DNA from: CAVIQK01 sp963644945
GTDB lineage: Bacteria; Bacillota; Clostridia; Christensenellales; DTU072
Assembly: GCA_963644945.1 (NCBI GenBank)
Contig: CAVIQK010000003.1
Coordinates: forward strand, 82,351-146,350
Direction of reading: 5' to 3'
Length of the DNA stretch: 64,000 bases
The notes under the pieces were generated by a model. The model searched no databases. It was given only the letters and a program-made list of their open reading frames with translations, and was not told the DNA's origin. The position numbers and the translations under genes are program-made. Each line of letters begins with the position of its first letter. The stretch's first letter is position 1. Of this stretch, positions 55,501-60,957 are shown piece by piece.

Positions 55501-56638
55501 CCAAGAAATCAAAGCGACACTTTCTTATATAGAAGATGAAACTCTCTCTACTGAAATGACCAAAAACGGTTTGACGGAAGAAGAAATTGCGGACGTCAAA
55601 GCCTTGAAATGGACCGACGAAACAGTGACGCCCAATGTAAAAGCCGCTCTTGATTTGTCGTTGACATGGGATAAGACGGTAGAGGATACTCCCACCAAAG
55701 TCACCACACAACTTACTAGCACCAACTTCAAGATCAAAGTCAATACTATAGAAAATAACGGTTCGGTAGTAGAAAAGGAAGCATACCTTGGTCAAGACAC
55801 TTTGACAAGCGCTCCGTTGTCCCTAGTATCTACATTGAAAGGTGAAAAATTAGCAGACGACAAAGACATATTCCTACTTGTCGAAGACACTGCAGACTTC
55901 TCCTTCCTCGTAAACAGAGCCAAGTTAGCCGCAGCCAGCATAAGACTAAAAGCAGATATTGATGCAACCGACATTTACGATTCCATTATTTGGGGCAATA
56001 GAGAAGATGCAATATTTGACGGTGGCGGACATGTCATCACCAATTATTCTCCCGACAATGCAGTGTTTATGGACGTCTCCCAAGCAATCAATCTTGGAAC
56101 TGTCGGCATCAAAGGCACAATCAAGAACATCAAGTTCTTTGCCACTGAAACTTTTGGCGGAACCATTACGCTGGCAGAAGGTGCTACCGCCGAAAACGTA
56201 GTTTTCCAAGGCACCGATTTAAGCGGTACGGCACTAGAAGATTTGAGTGCATCCGGTATCTACTACGAAATGACCTACTCCAACGATGCCGACGGCACAC
56301 AATGTTATATCGGCAACTATATCGCCACATTGACGGATGCAGAAAAAATTGACTTTATCAACACTTACATACTAAACAATACTTCGCTCGTAGCAACCGC
56401 CGATGCCCTAGGTACCCAAGATAAACCTATTTTGGTTACAAATAGAATGGGCCTTGCCGATGCCGTTTCGATCGCCGGACTCTACTTCAAAGTCGCAAAT
56501 AATATTACACTACACTCCGACAACGACATAACCAACTATTACGACTCCGGAAGATGCACGATATCTCTCAACGGCAAGACGGTGACCAAGTCCGACGGCA
56601 CAACCGTTGTAGCGGACGGCAAATTATTCGTTGCCTAA
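37523..56638 (+). CDS. Giant secreted beta-helix/MBG surface protein, 6371 residues
   Basis: One uninterrupted frame of 19.1 kb codes for a protein of well over 600 kDa. A basic N-terminus is followed by a signal peptide or anchor (hydrophobic about 12-31). At least seven modules share a core such as FDGGGHTITI (near residues 118, 447, 790, 1190, 3256, 4782 and 6164), each after a strand like LTTDITI and followed by GLUG-like rungs (GGLVGYNTGTIDNCTVTI). These fit a right-handed beta helix like those of large adhesins. MBG/YDG-type domains (VYNGSTHNVT near 1788, KIYDGSTSS near 1872, KLYDGKYTW near 4036, KTYDNTTKY near 5508) lie between them. Residues about 2430-3200 are not recognised. No LPXTG, LysM, SLH or terminal helix is seen, so its attachment is unclear. 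AAGGTG precedes the ATG. A terminator follows. Confidence 0.9.
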   Translation: MRRLTPKKKKFLFAALSTLAIAILTLVLAFGVNWTPASNGSDQTGTSANTEINNDNKFATQVSDAATFLSTVYNTISTDVQLTTDITISESDLSTYGVTASKTDFWENGIISSGVTFDGGGHTITITSSTSYESPNDETPKYSGVLFGKNSGTIRNLNLVIDINLTSYGVYALGGLVGYNTGTIDNCTVTINSGKTLKGQWGASGDGDKDTCTGGMVGLNSGTITNSTVNILGTVAAYGGANKICVAVGGVVGSWISGTMDNVSIKGNGTIHRGTADGAPYGASAGFVGYMRRTTYSGNNGNTYSGHTFVTLNYLFTGTYSYDSGSEQFIGAIVGDANSVSISITTIGYKNSELTLGSTGNITGSGSLAYTDSRAKNIAGRATGFSVSSQTVYREKIATAEKLIEVLGSSTALSENYLLTNDITLTAAQVASIGGAVLSSGFTFDGGGHSITLEEGTATLKTATDTYAYSGGLFAINNGTIKNVNLYINTKLSCSAVALGGLVGINKGTITDCSVNIGSAAELHVTSARDGGVGGLIGINDAPSSTVSGCDVTLDGKIWLSNPYNAHGGMGGIAGWNIDGTLTDVSISGSGVIKSDASDNSTYSWKFYGGVVGGNRGGYGSSSNSLYAGIVMGTTSYGSIEYNFTGTFECGASTGEIYVGKIIGFTGTSISGVPLTVYGTSQISTSAGGNKQGSSSLTLDQSTLTAIGNGSFSATQTVIEPPEKYATPSAMDYGNVRGGYTPTGTAINSLASLKAFLSSSTGTGYLTQDITITTGAATLYNGTFADGKTLDGNGYSIIFSGQYSANNGQNRNSGSAQSSGGVYYDGMLVAKNEGVIKNLKLVIQATQRYNISSSTSSASFGIVVGDNAGAIENVSVIVEDGKTYYWQANSPSAAPKVNFGMIAGNNTGTISYVGAYIGDGAIVSHKGQTGTGTSNTGGLVGLNSGTVEYCSIYGGGTLKDESSNSSATVSVGGIVGRSTGTVQYCYYGLYTSPTCSNADYLALITGYTESGTISNVGRYNSSEAFTNGATASYRYKVTNSQSSVKARGFFDYFSQDNILLLEFDNPEQISSISTSVTDFSAESVGNSTIGDNVAVAYSSDSKQVYVYTTKFSDSNTIYNVTVTPSLNTTYVDALDIINAGYTDTTTVSGTKITSSTAFPLSGSGNYYLDSDITISAGNVTYTQTAFSGTLYGNGHTITFTAGVINVTGKDYTHFGLLTAALNGTIQDLNVVIDGAVVFGTTGAQDMFVGAYTGIVNTGTIRNCSLTINSGAEFKLAYSAGNTTSKWTSLGGFVGRTAESGTMTLENLYFNNSGTIRSTPTSDVNGSDGGNGYVKNITSGIVGYLQSNSYSIQKLFITGSGTIKSSNFSEKWVSVITSFRRVFSNTGDYCSGKTIPYVYLQNYQMTLTADTAAGLFIAWSGDYGSNFITIYNGYNNNDSFKGYKAHNNINASPTLSSYYTNTGVVLTRDKNGAYVNSLTIDGQSVTGNNRSQYIKEKVNLPSNGGANHVTALRYSDKGTDRHAIYSYSQSGTSITYTSKTSNMYSVTTTLDGSSSYALSPADNGVKKIFQKYAYAVNSRSTLGITNEQIAKAYFGFKGKGGVVLGNGSATASGTGTDAEVGYNIYGDSSIVKLLVLLPNSLTISDVHSTYGTASSGSYDSYYNVTSGSNGTYLPGVKYKVNTTDTTFVDAVNAYSPSYQNLSSKGNAYSVYISATSYTIYNKDSNKYITYSIINGTTSLGSSEYSAYIFKYEGTTSESIIQGAQGYIHQYKLDGAVWKIDNVSTDSVVYNGSTHNVTVDFTTKVGTPSPTYATTPGENKNVGAYTTTATLAENGNYALGEDASGAGIYSISKTWNITPAPVTLTLTKSSDFSKIYDGSTSSSVTLSEVAANYHDSSKTSAGQSTASAAYAYTGAFSTTVSGLNMTGRLSYSEPTTFAVGNPTSVGTYDLEISYTSSTSLMVDGSDSVSNFTLQSVEYSGEKATYTINSVLIKTAVSDIEGEKNREYTAAKQYFASASLAEFDMDSALSTQCTAYGKTFDVIKTALESEINESLDVAYIYVGKGNTNGYTFINAQGADATSDSGAGFGAITTGGAVNVGQYRYFGYSLSGNFKVNVDILGQNTSSTALGSAYATVYNGYTTAFKVTHSTWSSLGAIFGFDLSGYGQNDNDRYAKLQQLIDASSVAAYNSAVKGSTSGSDDTHVYITKASVSIVAKDQAVEYGKNLLDVNTLIKDAYNISSLPDAMSKDVFKQSLIDNGFGWEMNSELSSYAKSYTKDGVLVKYLPVKYGSDGNITAWRNAIAPIEYVDYNLDITYVYGNLTVYQKELKIEWYYNGSDKATSIGSSYADSAYNSDLNAYVYDGNPHKMTLAKATNLEPGDEAVSILVSHTGDNAVTGTDVGTYTGFYVYFDPSQSTSAYKNYYLGEGTTGSFRIVPKDTTDVFTVDSVRFNNTLSSYSSYDSWPTFASMVSGTSSQVAVILNISSAYTSYVNDNWTAFQSAIKSASTFTYASSPSGETSVTGSAWTVTKNGSKIYLVASVTYTANRNDGREAAYNYVLASFYVDGQNYNTNLAGKDGWVEVKASSYSVARGTDWKMIRSITTNYGSKDDGNDVSDNCASDWGNVPTRSKTDSTATGVAVVNSSSRTYSFTTLASYASWGEAIQQVQTNYMNSRQYKTENGKGLIEYYRASNNSGSDFNLYTGLNWFDVTVDNEADAEALKNGSKYISMSSVFKTYGEWVSGTWFFGPACLSVLVYGLDDAYAQDGITGTATLERYKYIDSYVGNMGLSSSQYKTWKYTPNGYGSWTKYEYYGQTSAGEILTTAGITGYSSFRFVFMVSAGDKPAAWSHSCVHAKITDTSVTLKDGSAVGEGTRSTVSSADKLSLDATSGNQIYLGSSHRLADGNFRFTVSSTDKSYLDYTKVSVIMSSSTAYNADKTLSVGNGLRVVGQSSADNTTNNFYYPYSTTFETQLDRYQIEKYYLSGITYTDGSVTKTWNGSWVRHDSTEYGTDLTSPSIYITAVEGVNYSKNDQQSATASLYGGWVEEGKKLIQVTASEYYQLAGWSNGTNKIYISGLKSFEMSTSPEFPSASTKTVSNSSQSSAQDLSLTFYVEAKKEYYLRATDFAGNSVIKAVYFETNDTRSSMNLEIAVYPQENGTTVEAFENVWTNKDIKMLLSGSGEGNSLARLYYRRIYNSRKPSLEVESISTTFTSISTWDGLKTWLTMAATEEDTYKYAKLTGNITVPADTDTTILSLNKNRVLEGDGKTLTISNTSTIRTTTLNTVLNAMSNTDVSSRFLYENNGTIRNLKVVVDGCTETLSQNAVYSPFVAINNGTLYAVTMTLTDAVTTARNGYEYTAVVGGMTAINRGYIGGSTLTVNTLTVSPATGSNGNAVLGGLSAVNEYGEIKGNTATVTGTASVNVASGYESYGGLLSALVNYSVTNFDLISSLNIVVKGNAYTHNPITENSVGENYVTATVGGQSSTSAHSDRGSLEGVGVAAIFTGEDVNYGWIALQAKEDGNYIKIDDSRQWLFTNSGVYSLEIMFESGTGSQAYVVYDSSGNLYYNSFADGQDNVTSREVETEQQNTHDSSSTYTLSGGQYVNALSNSTKGYYTVSNEALAGSYIVSYYGVGDTNATVSYRVNSNNQTVTRTSDGVAVGTVKSTGYNVTEFYVDSDKYIVNFNTGNFGSEIKVVKENGEYESPVATGYFNLKIDKRNYLVAFETVVDIDDKGVVTGSSEIANYISYTLTKNDGTDTAIVAATDSTEPGDSAHYSYYTLSASSENDPTTWTAIKMDTVKNSDIWYGISAIETYKVTNGKIDKTVVLSNFNGTEWDMQEVGTGNVATTWSRLASVNVPQAEEDVDEMEQNYKMVIRVHIKYYARVSIDVQGTLSHVYGEQPSSTTFNVNVSSGSVVGTTKDTLIQDNTSASFYALDLTGEGIYYNPTTYAVYGYDAANGKYYTKQVLAAKGIRDTEFYSIDLYNADPSLMVNMLTPVGDHHLVLKEIGMAEVAKNYIVNFDIKDFYTVEKRPVYVNIADNFGKLYDGKYTWDATTNRTGARSVSEPNVLSSYDIKTSKYRYGESDTTTYEIGGLNTGKFMNIVIDGTEVHDKYVNIATLATIDRGIVGAYDSTTSTFTAYGRKYTIKNSAVYDSDGDQVGSMTNSSQYSIYTAPVTIDYAYFTLDTGATESRNVGAKLKLFLSDKSNYMFGTLSANDGNYTVDSSVPSKTGDGRKIDTLEKVGDYLKEGDKYKLTFSFKYQEFTAYLDSFSQGASIFNDKNEIIGEIDNNGSLQFAGNFVPETIKGETFEVVADTASDGSTLSTGIVYHTAQNWSAALLGETYAKIYKKGIYVRAGGTSTGSTTTTSVFNGTAHLDSATTGMSEETDSDNILGKAVDKNGNTISTLLPFYGHETGETISISNGKADGSATDKKVILAGTYEINYNPSNLTVDDVNIWQVETPGGVAINTASNEANYYIEGVIRNTSATTYQITQTITEATNMLYVNRVIGDDGKYRILITVSGLTKSYSGLDFLNANADFVIDGADLFEGFINAIGTDGYYDMTLETAANQTKYNNMQSYFAKANGDTTTTEYQQGLAIQKELSSSISYLLQKALGRIFRYAVNGTKSFATVTVAYNKDSFAGFHFDSLNGKLTFEYLGDSAKESAYLADRYSVKIAGAVEAITDNPGAEIDETKVSNSSNISMTTSSLSDGQVTLKEYESGANASYTEISTVEELKTWLQLSAPADTTSAEYTKYAHAYLTGNILGFDWEQQGTIGGSSVGLDSGRTLDGRGYAIELSGNQVASTGATLAMSRTKMTLKTTIQKSTYNASGVFLQYIKEGAQLKNINFVYTGNRYYVETGDSQESGSIASDGTGRAVGIVAGIVQTTTTSETSAPLYNIALEIRGKFGYKGTDSGTSAVNDSVYAVGGLVGIIDGSDTSYHGMVSSTIYYYSSPTVSNIEWSSGYDIYVESAAGTTVQNQHVLFGALVGALSKVTLKNVSTRTEKMTDSDENVNILIKKTGGKGWMFCGGGIGLSRSGYSGVVNGYINKFKGKITISNAGGEAYLGAISGNTYNNSGSCSFSNVYSYYSNYGTTGLNLFTITGGISSSMTNLSVNNCLTGNSSQTISTIATDDLTVGRDGSSSSGYGLIDYYFGSNNYGATVPTDTSSAIDYYYNTIFINDKSVVFDPFANIAGWTAGTNIYDSYLRKEENKVGTLSSSFTVAVGSTFTVNDTTYTITKVEGTEVTATSGADSAETRFTFDTAKFTFVNTSSNTKYYYGVPSVSDSMKTEDASSINIEVLAPNGYFVWDYHLANYTNTLTDQGAVTRLVWSTEIGHNFGDSITTTDGKMSGTYYDTSASSGDGSDETVYYYAGYDSTNNEWWTKNWHNAVLGTYVISASDAPSTEVTYEYTGEVVKDPISITIHVSYVNKNTNQLVDKYTEATVQMTEEMVNVGSYVVSEFDGVDFDDTASGGKTNIKSLTRALTGSSSGNQVMIVVVPKTISMVDGTAFTKTYDNTTKYVVQKSDLTGFVEKDQDTPISLSLKYNDRDVLDATYLSADDNNTRKVLVDKDGNYISFVKDTSYTKNFTSTGLASTYTNGYKLIEGGEYSYYLKENAPNVNTSLEETTDTTYSAVYDEFAKVVGYFDATTNNVYIKQRYKLNTINYTGTYEATADKFNLADDIPRPTGWLSQTAAEKAQLKLFYYAYMQATPVDNLMGSPFYNSISGSSVSSSDGSTYSVVEVVNLYMYIPERENAVYFYVTPTLTDDGNGVIARNYALLAENYYINPMIVKNKQLTIDGSNLKVGNIAVATDYSSTQVTIDGLTYSLDGTKASEKVLFVADVQQMSNYAEGNVFGIKVGESTYYGNGGKVYLTSELATSNQEANAVATYDKKSGNNVLFTNGDTLTYNGVTYTIINTPTNADVADGYYRITGGADSYFDFKVEGSTLTVTDSVKTGGAIKQSSATKTQNANFAVTATITAREVDILYTNLIREKTSTDQEIKATLSYIEDETLSTEMTKNGLTEEEIADVKALKWTDETVTPNVKAALDLSLTWDKTVEDTPTKVTTQLTSTNFKIKVNTIENNGSVVEKEAYLGQDTLTSAPLSLVSTLKGEKLADDKDIFLLVEDTADFSFLVNRAKLAAASIRLKADIDATDIYDSIIWGNREDAIFDGGGHVITNYSPDNAVFMDVSQAINLGTVGIKGTIKNIKFFATETFGGTITLAEGATAENVVFQGTDLSGTALEDLSASGIYYEMTYSNDADGTQCYIGNYIATLTDAEKIDFINTYILNNTSLVATADALGTQDKPILVTNRMGLADAVSIAGLYFKVANNITLHSDNDITNYYDSGRCTISLNGKTVTKSDGTTVVADGKLFVA

Positions 56639-56650
56639 AACAAAAATCTC

Positions 56651-56683
56651 AAAAACAGTCGAGTTTCCACTCGGCTGTTTTTC
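56651..56683 (+). terminator. Terminator after the giant gene
   Basis: AAAAACAGTCGAG and CTCGGCTGTTTTT pair with one T-G mismatch around a short loop, with a T run at the end. Confidence 0.88.
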
Positions 56684-56694
56684 TTTTAATTTGT

Positions 56695-56723
56695 TTGATA
56701 TATAGATTTTTGTGTAGTATAAT
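56695..56723 (+). promoter_or_regulatory. Promoter for metG operon
   Basis: TTGATA (56695-56700), 17 bases and TATAAT (56718-56723); the leader of about 22 bases contains AGAGGA. Confidence 0.82.
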
Positions 56724-56752
56724 ATTTGATAGTCTATAAGTAGAGGATTGTT

Positions 56753-58687
56753 ATGGAAAAAGAAAAGTTTTATATTACTACCCCCATTTATTACGCAAGC
56801 GGAAAACTCCACATCGGACATTGTTACACAACAGTTATTTGCGATGCAATCGCCCGCTTCAAACGTATGCAAAACTACGACGTATTCTATTTGACCGGTA
56901 CTGACGAACATGGCCAAAAAGTCGAACAAAAAGCCACATCCGTCGGTAAAACGCCCAAACAATTTGTCGATGATTTGGTAGTAGATATCAAAGATCTTTG
57001 GAAACTTCTCGACATCAGTTACGACAAGTTTATTCGCACGACAGACGACTATCACGAGAAAGCCGTCCAAAAGATATTCCAAAAACTTTACGACCAAGGC
57101 GACTTATACAAGGCAGAATATGAAGGACTTTACTGCACTCCTTGCGAGTCATTTTGGACCGAAAGCCAACTCAAAGACGGCAAATGCCCCGACTGTGGCA
57201 GAGAAGTAAAACTCATGAAAGAGGAGAGTTATTTCTTCCGTCTTTCAAAATACACCGACCGCCTTTTGAAATATTACGAAGATCACCCCGATTTTATCGA
57301 GCCTAAATCTCGTATGAATGAGATGATCAACAACTTTATAAAACCGGGACTTAGAGATCTCTGTGTATCACGTACCTCGTTCAAGTGGGGAGTCCCCGTA
57401 CCGTTTGACGACAAACACGTCATATATGTATGGGTAGATGCTCTTACCAACTATATTACGGCACTCGGCTACGGCTCGGACGATGACAGCCTATACAAAA
57501 AGTTTTGGCCGGCAAACATTCACATGGTAGGCAAAGAAATTGTCCGCTTCCACACAATAATTTGGCCTGCAATTTTGATGGCGCTAGACCTTCCTCTTCC
57601 CGAAAAAGTCTATGGTCATGGTTGGCTCCTTTTCGGTGGCGACAAGATGAGTAAATCAAAAGGAAATATTGCCGATCCCAAATTTTTATGCGATCGCTAC
57701 TCCGTAGATGCAATAAGATATTATCTTCTAAGAGAAGTCCCCTTCGGCTCCGACGGTGTCTATTCTACCGAAATGCTAATAGGCAGAATCAATTCAGATC
57801 TTGCCAACATTTACGGCAACCTTGTCAACCGTACAATAGCCATGATTTGCCAATATTTTGGCGGAAAACTCGAAGTTCCTACCGAATATGAAGATCTTGA
57901 CAAAGCGCTTATTTCGCAAGCCGAATCTCTATACGGAAAAGTAGCAGAGTCGATGGATAAACTCGATGCCCCTAAGGCACTCGAAGAAATATTCCGTTTG
58001 TTCTCTGCTTGCAACAAATATATTGACGATACAACCCCGTGGGTACTCAACAAAGAGGGCAACAAAGATCGTCTAAAAACCGTTATGTATGTCCTTTCCG
58101 AATGTATCCGCATAGGCACCGTAATGCTCCAACCCTTCCTTACCACAACCCCTCAAAAAGTGTTCTCGGCGTTCAATTTGACCGACGAAGAAACGACTTT
58201 TGACAGCACCTTGAAGTTTGGTAAAATCAAAGCAACAACCGTCAACAAGATTGATCCCTTATTCCAAAGACTTGACCTAAACAAAGAACTTGCCTACGCA
58301 GAAGAAGTCAATGCAAAGACGGCAAAATCTGAAGAAAAGAAGGAAGAAAAACCCGAAAAGAAACCTCTCATCACATTTGATGATTTTATGAAGACCGAAC
58401 TTAAAGTCGGCAAAGTCATCGCTTGCGAAAAGATAGAAAAGTCCAAAAAACTTCTAAAATCTACCATTAAAATAGGTGAAGAAACCAGGACTATCGTATC
58501 CGGCATTGCCGAATATTATTCCCCTACGGACATGGTAGGCAAGAGTGTCGTCGTCGTCACCAATCTAGCCCCCGCAAAACTTTGCGGAGTCGTATCCGAA
58601 GGCATGATACTTTGTGCAGATTCAGACGGCAAAGTCGTCATCGTGTCCCCCGAAAGTTTGGTAAAAGACGGAGCCACCGTTAGATAA
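56753..58687 (+). CDS. metG: Methionyl-tRNA synthetase with C-terminal tRNA-binding domain
   Basis: MetRS charges initiator and elongator tRNA-Met. The 644-residue protein has the HIGH motif in YYASGKLHIGH, a zinc knuckle (CTPCESFW and CPDCGRE), the core YGHGWLLFGG and the KMSKS loop KMSKSKGN. The anticodon domain follows, then an EMAP/Trbp111-type domain from about 535 (FMKTELKVGKVIACEK, CGVVSEGMILCAD) that dimerises and adds tRNA affinity. AGAGGA precedes the ATG. Its stop codon overlaps the start of tatD (TAATG), giving the common Firmicute order metG-tatD. Confidence 0.97.
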   Translation: MEKEKFYITTPIYYASGKLHIGHCYTTVICDAIARFKRMQNYDVFYLTGTDEHGQKVEQKATSVGKTPKQFVDDLVVDIKDLWKLLDISYDKFIRTTDDYHEKAVQKIFQKLYDQGDLYKAEYEGLYCTPCESFWTESQLKDGKCPDCGREVKLMKEESYFFRLSKYTDRLLKYYEDHPDFIEPKSRMNEMINNFIKPGLRDLCVSRTSFKWGVPVPFDDKHVIYVWVDALTNYITALGYGSDDDSLYKKFWPANIHMVGKEIVRFHTIIWPAILMALDLPLPEKVYGHGWLLFGGDKMSKSKGNIADPKFLCDRYSVDAIRYYLLREVPFGSDGVYSTEMLIGRINSDLANIYGNLVNRTIAMICQYFGGKLEVPTEYEDLDKALISQAESLYGKVAESMDKLDAPKALEEIFRLFSACNKYIDDTTPWVLNKEGNKDRLKTVMYVLSECIRIGTVMLQPFLTTTPQKVFSAFNLTDEETTFDSTLKFGKIKATTVNKIDPLFQRLDLNKELAYAEEVNAKTAKSEEKKEEKPEKKPLITFDDFMKTELKVGKVIACEKIEKSKKLLKSTIKIGEETRTIVSGIAEYYSPTDMVGKSVVVVTNLAPAKLCGVVSEGMILCADSDGKVVIVSPESLVKDGATVR

Positions 58688-59454
58688 TGCTGATAGACAC
58701 CCACGTTCATCTAAATGACGAGAGATTAGAACCGTTTGCGGACGAAATCGTATCGTCTTTCGAAAAGGACAATTTGTCGGCAGTAGTCAATGTCGGATGC
58801 GACCTTCCGTCCTCCGTTCTTGCCCTAAAACAAGCCGAAAAATATCAAAAAGTTTTCTGTGCGGTAGGCATACATCCTCACGATGCACTCACCTATGACG
58901 AAAAAGCCCAAGACTTTTTGGTCGAGGCATGTTCTCACAAAAAATGTGTCGCAATAGGCGAAATAGGTCTTGACTATTATTACGATTTGTCCCCTAGAGA
59001 TGTTCAAAAAGAAGTGTTCAAAAAGCAACTTTATCTTGCATACGAACTCAAAAAACCTATAATTATTCATCTTCGTGACGCTTACGGCGACATGCTCCCG
59101 ATCCTCAAAGAAAACAAAGATAAACTTGATTACGGAGTTTTGCTCCATTGTTATTCGGGCAGTTTAGAACTCCTAAAAGAATTTGCAAAACTCGGTATAT
59201 ATTTTGCATACGGTGGAGCCATTACGTTCAAAAATGCCACGGAAAAACCCACTATTTTGCGAGCAACCCCACTTGATCGCTTGCTTTTAGAAACAGATTG
59301 CCCCTACATGACACCCGTACCGCATAGAGGCGAAACCAATTATCCCAAATACGTAAATCTCGTAAGAGATAAAGTCGCAGAAATTTTAGAAAAAGACAAG
59401 GAAGAAATCGATGCATTGACCTCTGCCAATGCTCAAAGATTTTTTGGAATTTAA
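58687..59454 (+). CDS. tatD: TatD-family metal-dependent DNase
   Basis: The 255-residue TIM-barrel hydrolase has the metal ligands HVH (His6 and His8), the Glu in AIGEIGLDYYYD, HLRDAYGD with the third-site His, HCYSGS and the Asp in LLLETDCPYMTP. TatD proteins are 3'-5' exonucleases or D-aminoacyl-tRNA-type hydrolases linked to DNA repair and quality control. The start overlaps the metG stop and the radical SAM gene follows after one base, so the four genes metG-tatD-rSAM-rsmA are one operon. Confidence 0.95.
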   Translation: MLIDTHVHLNDERLEPFADEIVSSFEKDNLSAVVNVGCDLPSSVLALKQAEKYQKVFCAVGIHPHDALTYDEKAQDFLVEACSHKKCVAIGEIGLDYYYDLSPRDVQKEVFKKQLYLAYELKKPIIIHLRDAYGDMLPILKENKDKLDYGVLLHCYSGSLELLKEFAKLGIYFAYGGAITFKNATEKPTILRATPLDRLLLETDCPYMTPVPHRGETNYPKYVNLVRDKVAEILEKDKEEIDALTSANAQRFFGI

Positions 59455-59455
59455 T

Positions 59456-60052
59456 ATGGACACTATTGTATATGAAATAGACAACAATCTTTACATCAAC
59501 CTCACCAATCGTTGCAACAATGCATGCGAATTTTGTGTTAGGAACTTTAAGGAAGAATACGAACATTATTCTTTGTGGCTAAAAAAAGAGCCGACAGTAG
59601 AAGAAGTCGAAGAAGAACTAAATAAAAAACTAGATTCCCATATAAAAGAAGTTGTCTTTTGCGGTTACGGCGAGCCTCTTTATTGCCTAGATAAAATAGT
59701 CGAGATAGGCAAGTTTTTAAGAGAGAAAGGTGTAAAAACTCGTCTAAATACCAACGGCCAAGCAAGACTAATATCGGGACAAGATACCGCCAAAAAACTT
59801 AAAGGCTCGGTAGATGTAGTCAGCATATCGCTAAATGCCACCGATGCCAAAAAATATGCATCGCTTTGCCACCCTGTGGACGGCGAAGAAGCCTTTTTTG
59901 CTCTGTTAGACTTTGCCGACGACCTATATAGAGAAGGTGTCCCTACGGTATTTTCGGTAGTTGACAGCATAGGTCAAGAAGAGATAGACAAGGCTCATGT
60001 TATCGCCGACACTCACCACGCAGTTTTAAGAGTCAGAGAACTCATTGTATAG
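59456..60052 (+). CDS. TatD-linked radical SAM protein
   Basis: The 198-residue protein has the iron-sulfur cluster motif CNNACEFC (Cys-x3-Cys-x2-Cys) in YINLTNRCNNACEFCVRNF, a Gly-rich SAM loop region (VVFCGYGEPL) and LNTNGQARL. It is short for a radical SAM enzyme and matches the family known from Firmicutes to sit beside tatD. The start at 59456 is preferred to an in-frame ATG at 59429 inside tatD, since it follows the tatD stop by one base. Its reaction is unknown; the lasting link with TatD suggests a role with nucleic acid or tRNA. Confidence 0.9.
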   Translation: MDTIVYEIDNNLYINLTNRCNNACEFCVRNFKEEYEHYSLWLKKEPTVEEVEEELNKKLDSHIKEVVFCGYGEPLYCLDKIVEIGKFLREKGVKTRLNTNGQARLISGQDTAKKLKGSVDVVSISLNATDAKKYASLCHPVDGEEAFFALLDFADDLYREGVPTVFSVVDSIGQEEIDKAHVIADTHHAVLRVRELIV

Positions 60053-60057
60053 TTAGT

Positions 60058-60870
60058 ATGGAACTTAAAGAAGCCCTACAATCCAACAATTTTAGATTCA
60101 AAGAAACCCTCGGCCAAAATTTTATCAGCGATAAAAATCTTTTGTCTGCAATCGTCTCGGATTCGGGCATAGGAGAAAACGACACCGTCGTAGAAATCGG
60201 CACCGGCGGAGGCACTCTTACCACCGCAATAGCCGAAAAAGCCCAAAAGGTTATATCTTTTGAAGTGGACAAAAATTTAGAGCCTGTTTTACAAATGACT
60301 CTAAAAGGTCACGACAACATCGAAGTTGTTATGAGAGACGTTCTCAAAATGTCCGACGACGAATTTAGGACGTATGTTGACGGAGATTTTTCGCTTATAG
60401 CCAACCTTCCTTACTACATAACTACCCCCCTAATTACTAGATTTTTATTCTCTTCGCTTACCCCTAAGTCCCTCACCGTTATGGTCCAAAAAGAAGTCGC
60501 CCTTCGTATATGTGCCAATGCAGGAGAAAGCGAATATAGTGCAATTTCGGCTTCCGTACAACTCGTTTCGGATACCCAAATCACTAGGACAGTATCAAGA
60601 AAAATGTTTTATCCTATGCCGAAAGTAGATTCGGCAGTCATCAAAATTACGCCAAAAGAGAAGTTCTCTAAAGAAGAAACAGAGTCTACTCTAAAACTAA
60701 TTAAACTTGCATTTATAATGAGAAGAAAGACTCTTTACAACAATCTAAAAGGTGCGTTTACGCCTGAAAAAGTATCCAAGGCAATAGAAGAACTAGGACT
60801 CAATCCTTCGGTAAGAGGCGAAGATTTGACTCCGGAAGATTTTGTAAAACTAGCGAAAATCCTTTACTAA
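60058..60870 (+). CDS. rsmA: 16S rRNA dimethyladenosine transferase RsmA (KsgA)
   Basis: RsmA methylates two adjacent adenines in helix 45 of 16S rRNA with SAM during small-subunit assembly. The 270-residue protein starts with the family-typical LGQNFISDKNLL, has the SAM motif VVEIGTGGGTLT, the catalytic NLPYYITTPL and the C-terminal helical domain (MRRKTLYNNLKG). The start is 5 bases after the radical SAM stop. It ends the metG operon. Confidence 0.96.
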   Translation: MELKEALQSNNFRFKETLGQNFISDKNLLSAIVSDSGIGENDTVVEIGTGGGTLTTAIAEKAQKVISFEVDKNLEPVLQMTLKGHDNIEVVMRDVLKMSDDEFRTYVDGDFSLIANLPYYITTPLITRFLFSSLTPKSLTVMVQKEVALRICANAGESEYSAISASVQLVSDTQITRTVSRKMFYPMPKVDSAVIKITPKEKFSKEETESTLKLIKLAFIMRRKTLYNNLKGAFTPEKVSKAIEELGLNPSVRGEDLTPEDFVKLAKILY

Positions 60871-60957
60871 AACAACATAAAAATATTTTCAATAAATAAT
60901 CCTTGCTTTTTATTTACTTTTTGAGTATTATTTTCAAAAAGACGGGAGAAAATTATT

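Noticed and set aside
54602..55795. A 397-codon open frame on the minus strand inside the giant gene
   Set aside because: It is antisense to a continuous, domain-bearing frame, has no ribosome site, and its composition (rich in Cys, Phe and Tyr) fits a shadow of the sense codons.
37523..56638. Exact tandem DNA repeats or a CRISPR-like array in the giant gene
   Set aside because: The modules are alike in protein motif but not in DNA; no identical repeated units with constant spacers were seen.
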